From Parelaphostrongylus tenuis (taxonomy: Eukaryota > Nematoda > Chromadorea > Rhabditida > Metastrongylidae): DNA of 64,000 nt. The translations under genes were made by a program, and so were the position numbers. Where the stretch lies: the NCBI GenBank assembly GCA_019055375.1, contig JAHQIW010006155.1, positions 18,836 to 82,835 of the forward strand, in the 5' to 3' direction. This document shows positions 9,996-19,771 of the stretch, piece by piece. A model generated the notes under the pieces. That model was given only the letters and a program-made list of their open reading frames with translations. It searched no databases and was not told the origin of the DNA. Numbering within the stretch: the first letter of the stretch is position 1; each line of letters opens with the position of its first letter.

Positions 9996-11516
9996 ATACA
10001 TTTTTTTTCTCTATTGACTGGATCTCGCTAACTACAGTACCCTCCTGAAAGTAGAAGAAATGTCCCGACGATAGTGTCCGCAGATCAGCAATTCAATTAA
10101 AACGACACATAGCTGCTAATTTAGCTACATCTAGCGTTCATGAAAATTTTAATTTGCCGTTGATGATTTTACACCGCTTTCGATTCGTGACTCACTGAAG
10201 AGACAAAACAAGTTAATACTATTCATTCGACTGCTTTTATTGAGCTCGTTCAACAAAAATAGTAATCTGGTAATATGATAACATGTTCTGAGCATTTCAT
10301 GAGGTCTGGTATGGCACTTATGCAACACTAAACGGGCCTGTTTAGCTCTTCCATACACATCAAATTATAAATTATTCACGAATAATCAAAAGTTATTGCA
10401 TTTCGGATCGCATAATATCACTAACATACTAATTGAAAAGGAACTTTCCTTTCTTCCACAATAAAGCGAGCAACTTATATGGAGATCTATTTTCTTTCCG
10501 CAATGAAATTCCCTGGTTTACCATTTGAACCCTAAGTAAAAGCTTGTTCGAAGAAAGCGAGTAAGCCATCGGATTCTAGATAACAATTCTGTACACTGGT
10601 GGACGACAGCTTCTATTATCCAATGACGGAAATTGGAGTGGTAATGAGAGATCACATGGTTGTGGAACAATGCCCACTGCATAAACCGGCCGAATTCACG
10701 ATATCGGTTCGCCGATGTTTGGCGCCGTGAAGTTAATAAATACCTTTCGATTTCCATCTCTACTGAGTATCTCTACGGGTCGTCAAAACTTTATTTTATT
10801 GATGAGTACACACGGTTGTCGTGAATCTTTATTGTGGCAACATTTCGACGGTTTCGCCTTCAGCAGAGCCATAGCGATTTGACTGGAGACCACAATAATT
10901 GTTGTTAATCTTTGGAGCTGTCACAGCACGATTGAAAGAGGTTCATAGCGCTGCCTTTACATACTGGACTCCAGCACATTCTGAGGTGACCTAGTGTCTA
11001 CTATACAGCAATCTCTATGAAATAACGCAAAACTATTTTTCTACAAGAGAAATACTCTCCATAAAAGAATTCATTGATATTAGCCGAATGGTGCGGTGCT
11101 CTGTTGAAGTGAAGAACAAGCTGGAGCGAAACCGTTTTTTGCACAGTAAATCAGCTTGAACAACAAGTAGTCGCTACAGCACCTAAGTCATACAATGCCG
11201 AACTGCTACAATACGTGATTGCTTATTCATCTCCTTTCGGCGTTCATAAGAAAATTATTATGGAACCGATGATTCTACAACGTCGAAGGTGCTCTTGACC
11301 TGCTATTCGTTTTACAGACATAACAGAATTGTTACTCATCGAATCGAATCGAGCAGTTTCGCTTACATATTGATTGAGATGAAGCCTTTGCTTTCTTCAC
11401 TACATGTGTAATGTCACTCACATGAGGTGAAAAAGTTATTCTTCATAACCCCTTGCTTGCAGATCCCTGAGTGAGAAATGGCAAAACCACCGTTTAAATT
11501 CCCCTACTTTCTAATC
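9996..11516. other. unassigned region with one beta ribozyme relic
   Basis: Apart from the hammerhead-like relic at 10836-10870, no gene, SINE or coding remnant is recognised. Confidence 0.45.
10836..10870 (-). ncRNA. beta hammerhead-like remnant
   Basis: On the minus strand: GGCT, CTGCTGA (core CTGANGA altered at A6), AGGCG...CGTC stem II region, GAAATGTT, GCC. Stem I GGC/GCC is retained. It marks a PLE 3' end whose coding part is not visible. Confidence 0.5.
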
Positions 11517-11625
11517 ACGGAGGATCCACTAGGTTACTCTTGCACACGATATGGAAAAATGGAAGTATTGCTGATGCTCGTTAGAGTCACTCGACGACCA
11601 ACGGGACCGCAGGTGATATATCTAG
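11517..11625 (+). mobile_element. RTE 3'-end fragment
   Basis: About 110 bp match the last part of RTE copy 1: CTAGGTTACTCTTGCACACG, GGAAAAATGGAAG, TTAGAGTCACTCGACGACCA and CAGGTGATA. It is 5'-truncated, as expected of incomplete target-primed reverse transcription. Confidence 0.75.
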
Positions 11626-11639
11626 TTATCAGCTGTTGG

Positions 11640-13150
11640 TGCATAAATCAATGGTCAGTGTTATTATTGAGCGTTTCTCAACCGTCCAAACAGCCGAAGT
11701 TACAAAATGGTGGTCCGAACATCTGCGCATTGTTTTTATTGAACGAACAAGAGTATTTGCTCTTAGGCACTAATTCAGAGAATCTCTACATAAGTAAAGA
11801 CTATGTTCATCGGTAAAATTCTTAAGTAGGGAAAGCACTTTTTCTTTCGCCAATCAAATCGACTCAAACAGTATTGCAAGAGTAGCCCGATTTGTAATCG
11901 GTGGGACACTACTTGACAAAAAAGGAAATCTATGAATGGCGACCTCTTCATTATTTCCTAATTAGCTCGAAAGCCTCAGATGTGAAATAAATCGAATTGG
12001 TTGCTCCTTATGTGGAAAATGACATTTCGGATTTAAAGGTGATCCTTATCGAATTATTCAGAGAAATGAGATAAATCAGTGATTTCTGAATGTTGCACGA
12101 ATGGAACGATACACTATTATACGAATCATGCAGTAACAAATTTTGTTTTGTCTGCACATAGACGAGAAATGCGAGAAATTGACAATGCTTCATAAGCATC
12201 CACCTCTATGAGAAACTTGAACGTTTAAGCAGATGTACAAGGAAACTTCTGCTTAACGTTACATCACTTGCGCTTCCTAAAAGTCTGCTTTACTTTCCCA
12301 TCTCGATACGCTGTCAAGTCTATAGTGTAAGATTCTTGTCCACACGACATAACTTAATTCATTGATGCATTTCATTGTCCTACCACCAATTCTGACACAG
12401 TTTTCCTTTTCCTTTCTCACACTTGTTGAGTTTTTGGTAGCATGCCATTTCTCGCCTGCCTCAGAATCCTTCACTAGAATTTTGTAGCTCTCTCTTTTGA
12501 TTCAATCAAATTGTACATCAAAGAAATAGATTTCATAAAGCTACTAAATGTGAGAGGCTAACGGGAACACTTGAAAATATCCGCGAATTCCACCTCCTGT
12601 GAGAAATAATGCCAAAAACGTTTGCAGCAAAAGTTGTGCTTCGTACTTCTTATTCGACATCATCCTGTTCCGATTTTCTCTTAGGAGTGCAATTGTGATT
12701 TCGAAGTTTTATCACATGCAAATATTTTATTTCTGGGAAAATCGGAACTTTACGTCGAAGCATCAGAAACAGGAAGAGGGACCATATTTGCCCGTGCCAC
12801 TCGAAGAAGTGGCGCATTCATTGACATTTCTGTTACAATGGTCTCTTTCACCCAGCTCATTGTCATTCAACAATTGACGTGCAACTTTTTCAACCTGATT
12901 TTTCGCGTTTAGAAATAGCAGAATCAGCCACAAAACCTGTGTATAAAAATTTTACACTGGACTTAAACCAACTGAGAACTTTTAGAACTCTTTTTAACTC
13001 AACGAGCTTTGTGCAGACGCCGCTCACGTATAGGGTGGTGAGCGTGACGATCTAATATTGATTTGTGAATAATTTGACTTATAAAATGGTAACTTCGCTG
13101 CCAATCAAATCTATAATTTGTTTCGATTTCAGGACCTAAAAAGAATATAC
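11640..13150. other. unassigned AT-rich region upstream of gene copy A
   Basis: No repeat family or coding region recognised. The last few hundred bases would contain the promoter of copy A; no clear core-promoter element stands out. Confidence 0.45.
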
Positions 13151-13158
13151 TTGCAAAC

Positions 13159-14677
13159 ATGGCTACACTTTTGAAAGCTTCCCTTATGATTTTGCTGCTA
13201 ACTACAATCTCCATAGCGTTGGGATGCGGAGTGACACCGGCAGGTCAAAGTAATATACAGAAAATGTTGTGGTGTGATAATGCTCTCGATCATAATTATT
13301 AATGAGAATTTAGCCAAATTAACTGAATCTAGCACCTCATCAGTATTTCGAAAGCTGTCACAATCCCACTGTATTGAAGTGAACATTGAATTTCTAATTG
13401 AGAGTGAAATATGGTTTTGAAAGATTGCTTAAATTTGTGACTCGATTTTGAGATAGGCACTGCAGAAACTAAGAGATATTATTGCAGCAAGCACTAGGAG
13501 TTTCACTGTCAGCGGCTTCACCTTGAATGTTGCCATGGCTTACGCGGGAAAGCCCGAATTTCGACCCAGATTCCTGGAATTGCAGCTAGCAGGTATAGAG
13601 CCCAGGCATTCGTACAACGTCTTGTAATGCAGACAGTAAGTGTGCAACTCGATCTCAATTTTCTTCTTTACCTATTTCAGAAAGGCTTAGGAACGTGAGA
13701 TTCGATTTCCTGACATTTTGTCAGCCTCTCAGTGCAAACATGGCTTGCATGACTTCACATGATTTGACTGGTAAAGGAATGATGTACAAACTCTTTGAAT
13801 TAGTTCAAAAAGTTTCTTCTGCAGGTATTTGATGTTCTCGAAGCCAGGGTCGTAGCGCACTACTGCCTGATGCTGCTAATTTCGGCTATCTTGAGTCAAC
13901 TCACGGTAAACGTTACTTACGAGCCTTTGAGATGTGAGACAGTCGTTAATAGCCCAATGGACAACACAGTAGAGCGTGCGTATTTAGCATTGGCATCCAT
14001 TCAAATGATTCGAAGAGTAAGTATAACAGCTTATAAAGTGGAAGGCGGTGTGCCTATTGTGATAGAAAGAACGACTTGACAATTTTTCGAAAACTGGCAG
14101 AAATATTCTTAATTATCTGAGAACTATTGTAGTAGTAAAATCTTCATAATCCACTATCATGTTACCGAATTTTCCATATTTTTCTGAGGAGTGCTGCAGT
14201 ATTAAATGTATTCAGCTTTGATGACGAAAATCTTCGAAGAATGAAGGCAAATTGACTGTGTAACTTTCTTTGATACTTTTCGGCTTCGTTATTTCATGAA
14301 GGATATCATTCTAGAAGCTCATATTTCCTTATAGTCCAAGTTATGCATCCGAACTGCATCATCATCGGCAACACGGTGACAGGACTATGCATTCCAGCAA
14401 TGGATAAGAAAAAGTGTATGGAGCAAGACAGCATGAAGACAGCTGTTTCCGCCAATCACACGTCAATATCAGGAACATTCTCGGTCTGACTTGCACTTTT
14501 CATGAGAAGTTCTGCCTTGAAAAGAGAAAAGACATTGCTGTACAGACCACAAACATCGTCATGGCTAATTGGTCAAGAGCGATGTGGCAAAATGTCGCGA
14601 ACAGAGCGATTCGAGTGTTGCCATCGGGTCCATTTGGATCGAACTTCTTCGGCTCTGCTACTGTCGGTGGAAGCTGA
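13159..14677 (+). pseudogene. secreted nematode protein family, copy A, five exons
   Basis: Exon 1 (13159-13243) starts with ATG and encodes a signal peptide (MATLLKASLMILLLTTISIA). Exon 2 is 13488-13635 (STRSFTVSGF..., ending VMQT before GTAAGT), exon 3 13825-14016 (VFDVLE..., ISAILSQLTVNVTYEP), exon 4 about 14335-14483 (NCIIIGNTVTGLC), exon 5 14546-14677 (TTNIVMANWSRAMWQNV... to TGA). Introns follow GT-AG. The product would be a small exported protein with several Cys; I do not recognise the family, so no function is given. Single-base changes break the frame in exon 2 (near CCCAGATTCCTGG) and twice in exon 3 compared with copy C. It is therefore a pseudogene, or the assembly has indel errors. 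Confidence 0.75.
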
Positions 14678-14750
14678 AACTGTAGTGCCATATGCTTGAA
14701 CAATTTCTCCTTTAGTTAATCGATATCTTTTGTGTTCGTAATGCAACGAT

Positions 14751-14756
14751 AATAAA
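14751..14756 (+). terminator. polyadenylation signal of copy A
   Basis: AATAAA lies 74 bases after the stop codon of copy A, a normal nematode spacing. Confidence 0.65.
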
Positions 14757-14967
14757 GTGACAAGTCGCAGGAGCGTCAATCGCACATTGCAATGCAATAA
14801 ATTTCACTGAGGTGTGCGACGTGGTGGATTTGAATGGATTCAGTGAAAAATTAAGGAGGAATTGAAATAAGTATTTATTTGCAAGTGACAGGAAACTATC
14901 AAGTAGTTTCTGAAAGTAATTTCTAATTTATTAGTATTTACGAAAAAGTAATATAAATAGTAATAGT

Positions 14968-15306
14968 ATAGATCCTTTCATTATTATTTGAGCCAACATG
15001 CATGTGGTCTGGTAAAGGCTCTTGTACAGCCCGAGACACGTGTTTCGTCCTTACAGACTCATCAGCCGGGCAGAACCCGTCGTCTGTCGATCTTTTCATA
15101 GTCAGTTCTCTCGGTAGCGTCACACTCCTTATATATAGTTATCGACGACCTGCGCTTTACACTCTCTGTCAGGTGAAACATTCACCTAACACAGAGTGTT
15201 TTCGCACTCGATTGCTAGCTGGCTGGTATTTTATCATATTATACCTTTCCTTCGAGTGCTTTATTAAGACCACGCTCAAATTTCAGTAGATCCTTTCATT
15301 ATTATA
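14968..15306 (-). mobile_element. alpha hammerhead element, minus strand, well preserved
   Basis: Reading leftwards from 15306: unit end (AATGAAAGGATCTACTG), TTTGAGCGTGGTCTTAATAA, CACTCGAAGGAAAGG, a central body, the intact ribozyme at 15029-15071, and then the unit end again, ending in GGATCTAT at 14968. It pairs with the plus-strand copy 15315-15520; arms 14968-15125 and 15315-15473 differ at only a few positions. It is non-coding. Confidence 0.82.
15029..15071 (-). ncRNA. alpha hammerhead ribozyme, intact core
   Basis: On the minus strand: stem I 5' GCCCGG; core CTGATGA; stem II GTCT-GTAA-GGAC (3 Watson-Crick pairs, one G-U, GUAA tetraloop); GAA; stem III ACACGTGT (self-complementary, no loop); H17 = C; stem I 3' TCGGGC. 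All invariant hammerhead positions are present, and the predicted cleavage lies between 15035 and 15034. The loopless stem III is typical of PLE-associated hammerheads, which are known to cleave as dimers. It is the best ribozyme in the window. Confidence 0.88.
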
Positions 15307-15314
15307 TATAAGTA

Positions 15315-15520
15315 GTGTGACGCTCCCGAGAGAACTGACTATGAAAAGATCGACAGACGACGGGTTTCTGCCCGGCTGATGATCTGTAAGGACGAAACAC
15401 GTGTCTCGGGCTGTACAAGAGCCTTTACCAGACCACATGACATGTTGGCTCAAATAATAATGAAAGGATCTATTGAAATTTGAGCGTGGTCTTAATAAAG
15501 CACTCGAAGGAAAGGAGTAA
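15315..15520 (+). mobile_element. alpha hammerhead element, plus strand, well preserved
   Basis: It starts inside the unit (GTGTGACGCTCCC), passes through the ribozyme 15370-15411, the unit end AATGAAAGGATCTATT and the beginning of a following unit (GAAATTTGAGCGTGGTC to CACTCGAAGGAAAGG), where similarity stops. It is the mirror image of the left copy. Confidence 0.82.
15370..15411 (+). ncRNA. alpha hammerhead ribozyme, one-base deletion in stem II
   Basis: GCCCGG, CTGATGA, TCTGTAAGGAC, GAA, ACACGTGT, C, TCGGGC. It is identical to the intact copy except that G10.1 at the start of stem II is missing. Catalytic residues are present, but the stem II base pair next to the core is lost. Confidence 0.82.
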
Positions 15521-15639
15521 TTTCAATATTTTTCTTGGTGATTTCTATGAGCAAACATGCCATTTATGTTTGTGGTAATTGAACTAAGTGATTGATGAAA
15601 TATGGAGATTAAGAGTGCAATCACGTATAAGACAGAGGT

Positions 15640-15893
15640 ACAACGATGCGTCACGCATTCTTCTTCAAGTTTTAACTCCGTTTGAGATGAGTGAATGCAT
15701 ATTCGGCCTTTACAATGACTCGCGGTGTCCTCCCGCTGTATATAGTCAGTGCTACGGACAAATCTGCCATTAGCTCGCTACTACTTATCGACCCCGGAGC
15801 GATGGATGGCTTGGTAAGCAGTAAGCGCGAGATCGCACCATCGACCTTGTGTGCGACGTAAAGCACCTCTAACCAAGCGCTAAATGCGCTCTA
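15640..15893 (-). mobile_element. SINE family 1, minus strand
   Basis: Body blocks GAATGCATATTCGGCCTTTA and ACAATGACTCGCGG and the reversed tRNA-like head near 15830-15890 (GACCTTGTGTGCGACGTAAA, GCACCTCTAACC) match the other copies. It is diverged: the B box region reads ATGGTGCGATCTC in the sense orientation. Confidence 0.75.
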
Positions 15894-15899
15894 AATGAA

Positions 15900-16580
15900 C
15901 GATGTCGATAAATGACCACTTTTTATACTCCACTTACTCATGTCTTGAGGACTTCAGTACTATTGACTCACTGGGAACAATTCCGTCACTCTACAAATAC
16001 GTTTTTGTTCATAATCATGTAGACTAGTCGGCAAATGAAAACAAATATTCGTTAATCATGTGAGCTTGCTATTTTCTTGAGATTTGTGGAGGCGCCCACT
16101 TTTGATGAGAGAATTTTGAATTGTTAAATAAGAAAATGTTTGTAGCCCGAGGAATACTAAACTCCTCCGTTTTTACGTTGACAGTTTTGAGAATATTAGG
16201 TGCGCTTCTTATTGATGGTAATTCGTTTTGAATTGAGTAAATTTCTCATGATGTAATGCCAAATGTTCCTAAAGGCTTAGGCTAGTTCAACCTATAACGA
16301 TGCTTGACGAAGTCGAAAACATAGTATCAAAGCCGAGCGCTTTGTTTCCCTTTTGGAAGGGATGCAGTACTATTTCGCTGACAAATTTGATCACAATGAT
16401 TTGCATTTGAAAGCACAGAAGACCTGATGCTGCTGGGTTTCGGTGTCACACCGCCAGTTTTCACTAGCATTTCTTATAATTTTGTCTGTGTCACAGTAGC
16501 GAAGCACAGGTTTTGCCATCACTCTTACTCGTTATATACATATATGGTTTTGCTCTTTTTTGTTATCTATTTGTTTTTTG
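15900..16580. other. unassigned AT-rich spacer
   Basis: No gene or repeat recognised before the SINE target duplication. Confidence 0.45.
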
Positions 16581-16600
16581 ACTTTGTATAATCTGTGGGA

Positions 16601-16904
16601 GAGCGCATGTGGCGCAGTGGTTAGAGGTGCCCTGCGTAGCACACGAGGTCAATGGTTCGATCTCGCGCTCATGGCCCACTAAGCCATCCATCCCTCCGGG
16701 GTCGGTAAATTGGTACCAGGCAGGTCTCAGACTTGTCTGGGAGGATGAGCAGCACTGACTCGGTTCAGCGGGAGGCCACCGCCAGTCATTGTAAAGGCCA
16801 GATATGCATCCAATCACCTCAAACGAAGTTAGAAATTGAAGTCGAATGCATGGCGCATCCCTAAGGGATTGATCAACGCCGAGAGCTTTATCTTTTTATC
16901 CTTT
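16601..16904 (+). mobile_element. SINE family 1, full length with target-site duplication
   Basis: The tRNA-like head has an A box (TGGCGCAGTGGTTAGAGGTG, 16610-16629) and a B box (GGTTCGATCTC, 16654-16664), forming an internal RNA polymerase III promoter. A unique body of about 220 bp follows, ending ACGCCGAGAGCTTTATC. The flanks repeat TATAATCTGTGGGA (16587-16600 and about 16905-16918), a clear target-site duplication. No true tRNA cloverleaf is kept. Confidence 0.9.
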
Positions 16905-17129
16905 ATAATCTGTGGGACATTAATCCTATTGGATGAGAAATTTGAGGAGTCGTATGCATTTGTAGTTTCTTCAATAAAATTTTTCTGATGCAACCTACGT
17001 GCCTGTAGAATACTCGAATTTCTTCATTATTCATTTCTGTGTTATTTGTTCTGGTGTGGAATGATCATAGGTTCGGTGATTATCATGTTTTTGAAGAAAA
17101 AGAGTTTGACATTGTAATGCTCCCCAAGA

Positions 17130-17260
17130 CCGATTATCTACTAATTTCGGCATGCTTCAGTGATTCCTTATGCTCTTCTTAAGCCACACTCGAGGTTTCA
17201 TAATATTATTTATTTGAACCACTGACGTTCTGGCAGTTTCACAAAGATTCTAGAGGCCTG
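17130..17260 (-). mobile_element. PLE 3'-terminal fragment, minus strand
   Basis: CGGCATGCTTCAGTGATTCC and the CTTAAGCCACACTCGAGGTT block match the end of other PLE copies (52640-52730 in the same orientation; reversed after 19640). A poor beta hammerhead relic lies at 17215-17255 (AACGTCAG retained on the minus strand). Confidence 0.55.
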
Positions 17261-17274
17261 ATAATGATATTATG

Positions 17275-17600
17275 AGAAAGCATGTGGTTTGTATAGGGCA
17301 ACTTACAGAGCCCGATACACGTGTTTCAATCTTGACAGTCTCATCAGTCTGGCGGTCCTTCGTCTTTAGCCCGTCCTCTCGTGGAACCCATCCCGATACT
17401 AAAAGTAGGCTACGACGAGCATTTTACACGATCCATCATGTGAAAGTATCACTGAATGGAAAGTGCTGTACACTCGATTGCTCTCGGCTTGATATCCTTC
17501 GTTTCGAGTGCTTTCTTAAGACCACGCTCAAATTTCAATATGGGTGATAATGATTTTCTGAGCGACGCATGAGGTTTGTTGTTGGGCAACTTATATTTTA
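17275..17600 (-). mobile_element. alpha hammerhead element, minus strand
   Basis: The unit body blocks (CTTTCGTTTCGAGTGCTTTCT-like, GACCACGCTCAAATTTCAAT, ACTCGATTGCTCTCGGCTTG) occur in the expected order with a ribozyme at 17310-17353. A partial preceding unit (17545-17600) stops within about ten bases of its own ribozyme cleavage point. Confidence 0.75.
17310..17353 (-). ncRNA. alpha hammerhead ribozyme, core intact
   Basis: On the minus strand: GCCAGA, CTGATGA, GACTGTCAAGATT, GAA, ACACGTGT, A, TCGGGC. All core bases are present and H17 is A. Weak points are a G-U at the base of stem II and one mismatch in stem I. Confidence 0.75.
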
Positions 17601-17639
17601 TGAGAGTGGAAAGATTTTAGAAGCATTTTGGATTACTAC

Positions 17640-17960
17640 TACTAATCCAACCATGAACCGCGGGAAGGAATGCCTCGTAATTACACGTGCTATGAGTCAG
17701 TATGCAAAACAGTTTCTTAATGAGTGAGGTACATTACGAGTCCATGTGATCTCTGCCCGGTGGTCTCCACTTGAATAACTAGTGGAAGAGTTATAGAAAG
17801 CGGTGAGTATGTTGATAGTTGATGCTGAGCTTGATGTGATCGAAACCTGGATCTGGTGATTTTTCTAAAAGAGTAATGAATGCGCTCGAGTGACTGGATT
17901 GTAGACGACCTGATCTTTCCACTCCATGAAGAAAGCGAAACTACCTATACGTCAGCTGTC
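17640..17960 (+). mobile_element. PLE C-terminal and 3' region fragment
   Basis: TNPTMNRGKECLVITRAMSQY matches the conserved end of PLE ORFs after the GIY-YIG domain. The 3' region GAAAGCGGTGAGTATGTTGA and TGATCTTTCCA follows, then a decayed beta ribozyme (TGAAGAAAGCGAAACTACC, ACGTCAGCTG, near 17921-17965). Confidence 0.65.
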
Positions 17961-18860
17961 TCATAAAATGGTGTTTTAGGGCGTTGTGTCTGATTTAAGA
18001 AGAAAGTAAGGGAGTAGCCTAATGCTTCAGTTTTATCATGGATGTAAACTGTGACAAAACATTTTAGCCGCTAGGTAAGGGACTTACGTCACAAAATTTC
18101 AGAACAGTGTCATACAGATCGAAATTTTCTACTGTCAATAAAACATAGATCAAATCATGAATCCAATAAAAAAGCAGTTGATCATACTACGTTATCGACG
18201 ATGCGCCCTGTACGGCTCATACTTAATGAGTAATAATTTAGCCTTTTGACTTTCGACATAAACATATCTGTACCTGAAAGTGCGCTTTAGAGTGCACTTC
18301 GATAATAGGTCCAAAAGTTTTCCTTGTTTAGGAAGTGCTCTAGGGACCGAAAGAGCTAATAGCTAGACGCAAAAGTCAGGACTGTACGGCGGATGATGCA
18401 GCGGCTCCCAGCCCACCTCTGTCAGCTTCATCTTTGTCAATTTCGCGACATGAATCCCTGTGTTTTTATTTGCACATTGCTACACGTCGGCATGATAGGG
18501 TCCGACCGCAGCAGGTTAGATACTCACAGTAGCGCTTGGCCTTGATCGTTTCTCAGGCTGGCAGCTAGTTAGTTCCCAGTGAATCAGCCAAGTCCGGTCT
18601 CAAAGATAATGAGCATGACGGCCCCTCGACAAACTTCGCATGGCCATCCGGAACGCAGCTGGCTTTTCGTGTTGGTAGTACCAGCGCGAAACTCAGCGAA
18701 GAACCGAAGCACTGTTCTTCTGGACCCAAATCCTTGAGCCTCTGCACGGTTGATACCTGCACAATGCGGTATTGATTTGTTGCCTAAGAGATTGCAGTAA
18801 TCTGTTCGCGCTGATGGCGCATTTTTTAGATAGTGTTGTTAAGCAACTTTTTTTATAACT
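17961..18860. other. unassigned region
   Basis: Open frames are short and without family signature. The GC-richer part at 18380-18760 was not matched to any family I know. Confidence 0.4.
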
Positions 18861-18900
18861 TGGCTTTCGTTGTTCGAAAAGAGTAGGCTTAGAGCATCTG

Positions 18901-19203
18901 GTGTCAGTAACAGAAATACCACCAAATACTCTTCGGTGCCAATTAGTTCCTAGTCGTTTACATGACCACCTTTGCATCAAGAAAAACTGCCGAATAAGAC
19001 CTTACGGCAGAGACGGTGATTGCATGAGCGTAGGCACAGTGTACCTAATCTCTTGCAAAGCGTGCAATGATAAATATATTGGCGAAATGGGTAGGCCGCT
19101 CCATGCTCGCATAGAAGAACATCTAGCTGATATGCGCCATACTAGAAAAGCGCCCCGTTATATATGCATAGAGCCCAAAAGCATGCCGGATGATTTGATG
19201 TAG
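18901..19203 (+). pseudogene. PLE GIY-YIG endonuclease domain
   Basis: PLEs couple a telomerase-like reverse transcriptase to a GIY-YIG nuclease that cuts target DNA. Here GTVYLISC (residues 45-52) is the GIY motif, a CKAC pair follows (52-55), KYIGE (58-62) is the YIG motif, and GRPLHARIEEH (64-74) carries the catalytic Arg and the conserved Glu-His. An upstream Cys cluster (25, 30) is typical of PLEs. It stops early at TGA/TAG codons before the conserved tail, which continues in the same region in another frame. The Met start is internal. Confidence 0.85.
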
Positions 19204-19596
19204 AGGTCACCATTTTTGAGCAGGAGCAAAATCATCAGCGCGAAAGATACTTGAGGTGTTCTGAATATACACGACTAATCCAGCTATGAATCGCAGGGAA
19301 AAAAGCCTCGTAATCACCCGTGATATGAGTCAGTACATTAGACTGTTGTTTTGATGGGTATAGTGCATTACTGGCCTATGTGATTACCGTTCCGTTGTTC
19401 TTCACCTGTTCATTCAGTGGAAGACATATAATAAAAGCGGTGAGTATGTTTGAGGTTGACTTTGTGCTTGATGCGATCGAAATCTAGGTCTGACAATTCT
19501 CTCTAAAGAAGTGAAGGAAAAGTTTGACTGATTGGGTTGTTAAAAGTGATGGAAAAGTGTGACTGATTAGACTGTAAAACAACATTGACCTTTCCA

Positions 19597-19634
19597 GGTT
19601 CTGACGAAGGCGACCTGCCGAAACGTTAGCTGTT
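19597..19634 (+). ncRNA. beta hammerhead ribozyme in PLE 3' region, core kept
   Basis: GGTT, CTGACGA, A, GGC-GACCT-GCC, GAA, ACGT, T, AGCT. The CTGANGA and GAA core, the A-U pair of stem III and an allowed H17 (T) are present. Stem III is only the palindrome ACGT, so it could work only as a dimer. One extra A stands between the core and stem II, as in all beta copies here. Stem I is 4 pairs with two G-U. Confidence 0.72.
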
Positions 19635-19771
19635 TGGTCGTGTGAATAAAGTTTGGATTTAATACCTCGTGTTTCGTTCAAGAAGAAAGAAAGAAATAAG
19701 AATTACTGCAGCATGCCGAGGTTGATAGACAATTGGTCTTGGGATTTGTTACAAGATAATATTTGTTCCAG

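Larger units (their letters stand above)
18870..19680 (+). mobile_element. Penelope-like element, 3' part with GIY-YIG and ribozyme
   Basis: In order: the linker to the endonuclease (TEIPPNTLRCQLVPSRLHD), the GIY-YIG domain (18901-19203), a frame-broken conserved tail (NPAMNRREKSLVITRDMS), a 3' region of about 300 bp with GAAAGCGGTGAGTATGTT and GACCTTTCCAGG, the beta ribozyme at 19597-19634, and the terminal block ATACCTCGTGTTTCG. It is the cleanest view of where beta sits in a PLE. Confidence 0.82.

Noticed and set aside
16605..16670. Possible tRNA gene
   Set aside because: A and B boxes are present, but no acceptor stem or anticodon arm folds; five copies with a common 3' body show it is a SINE.
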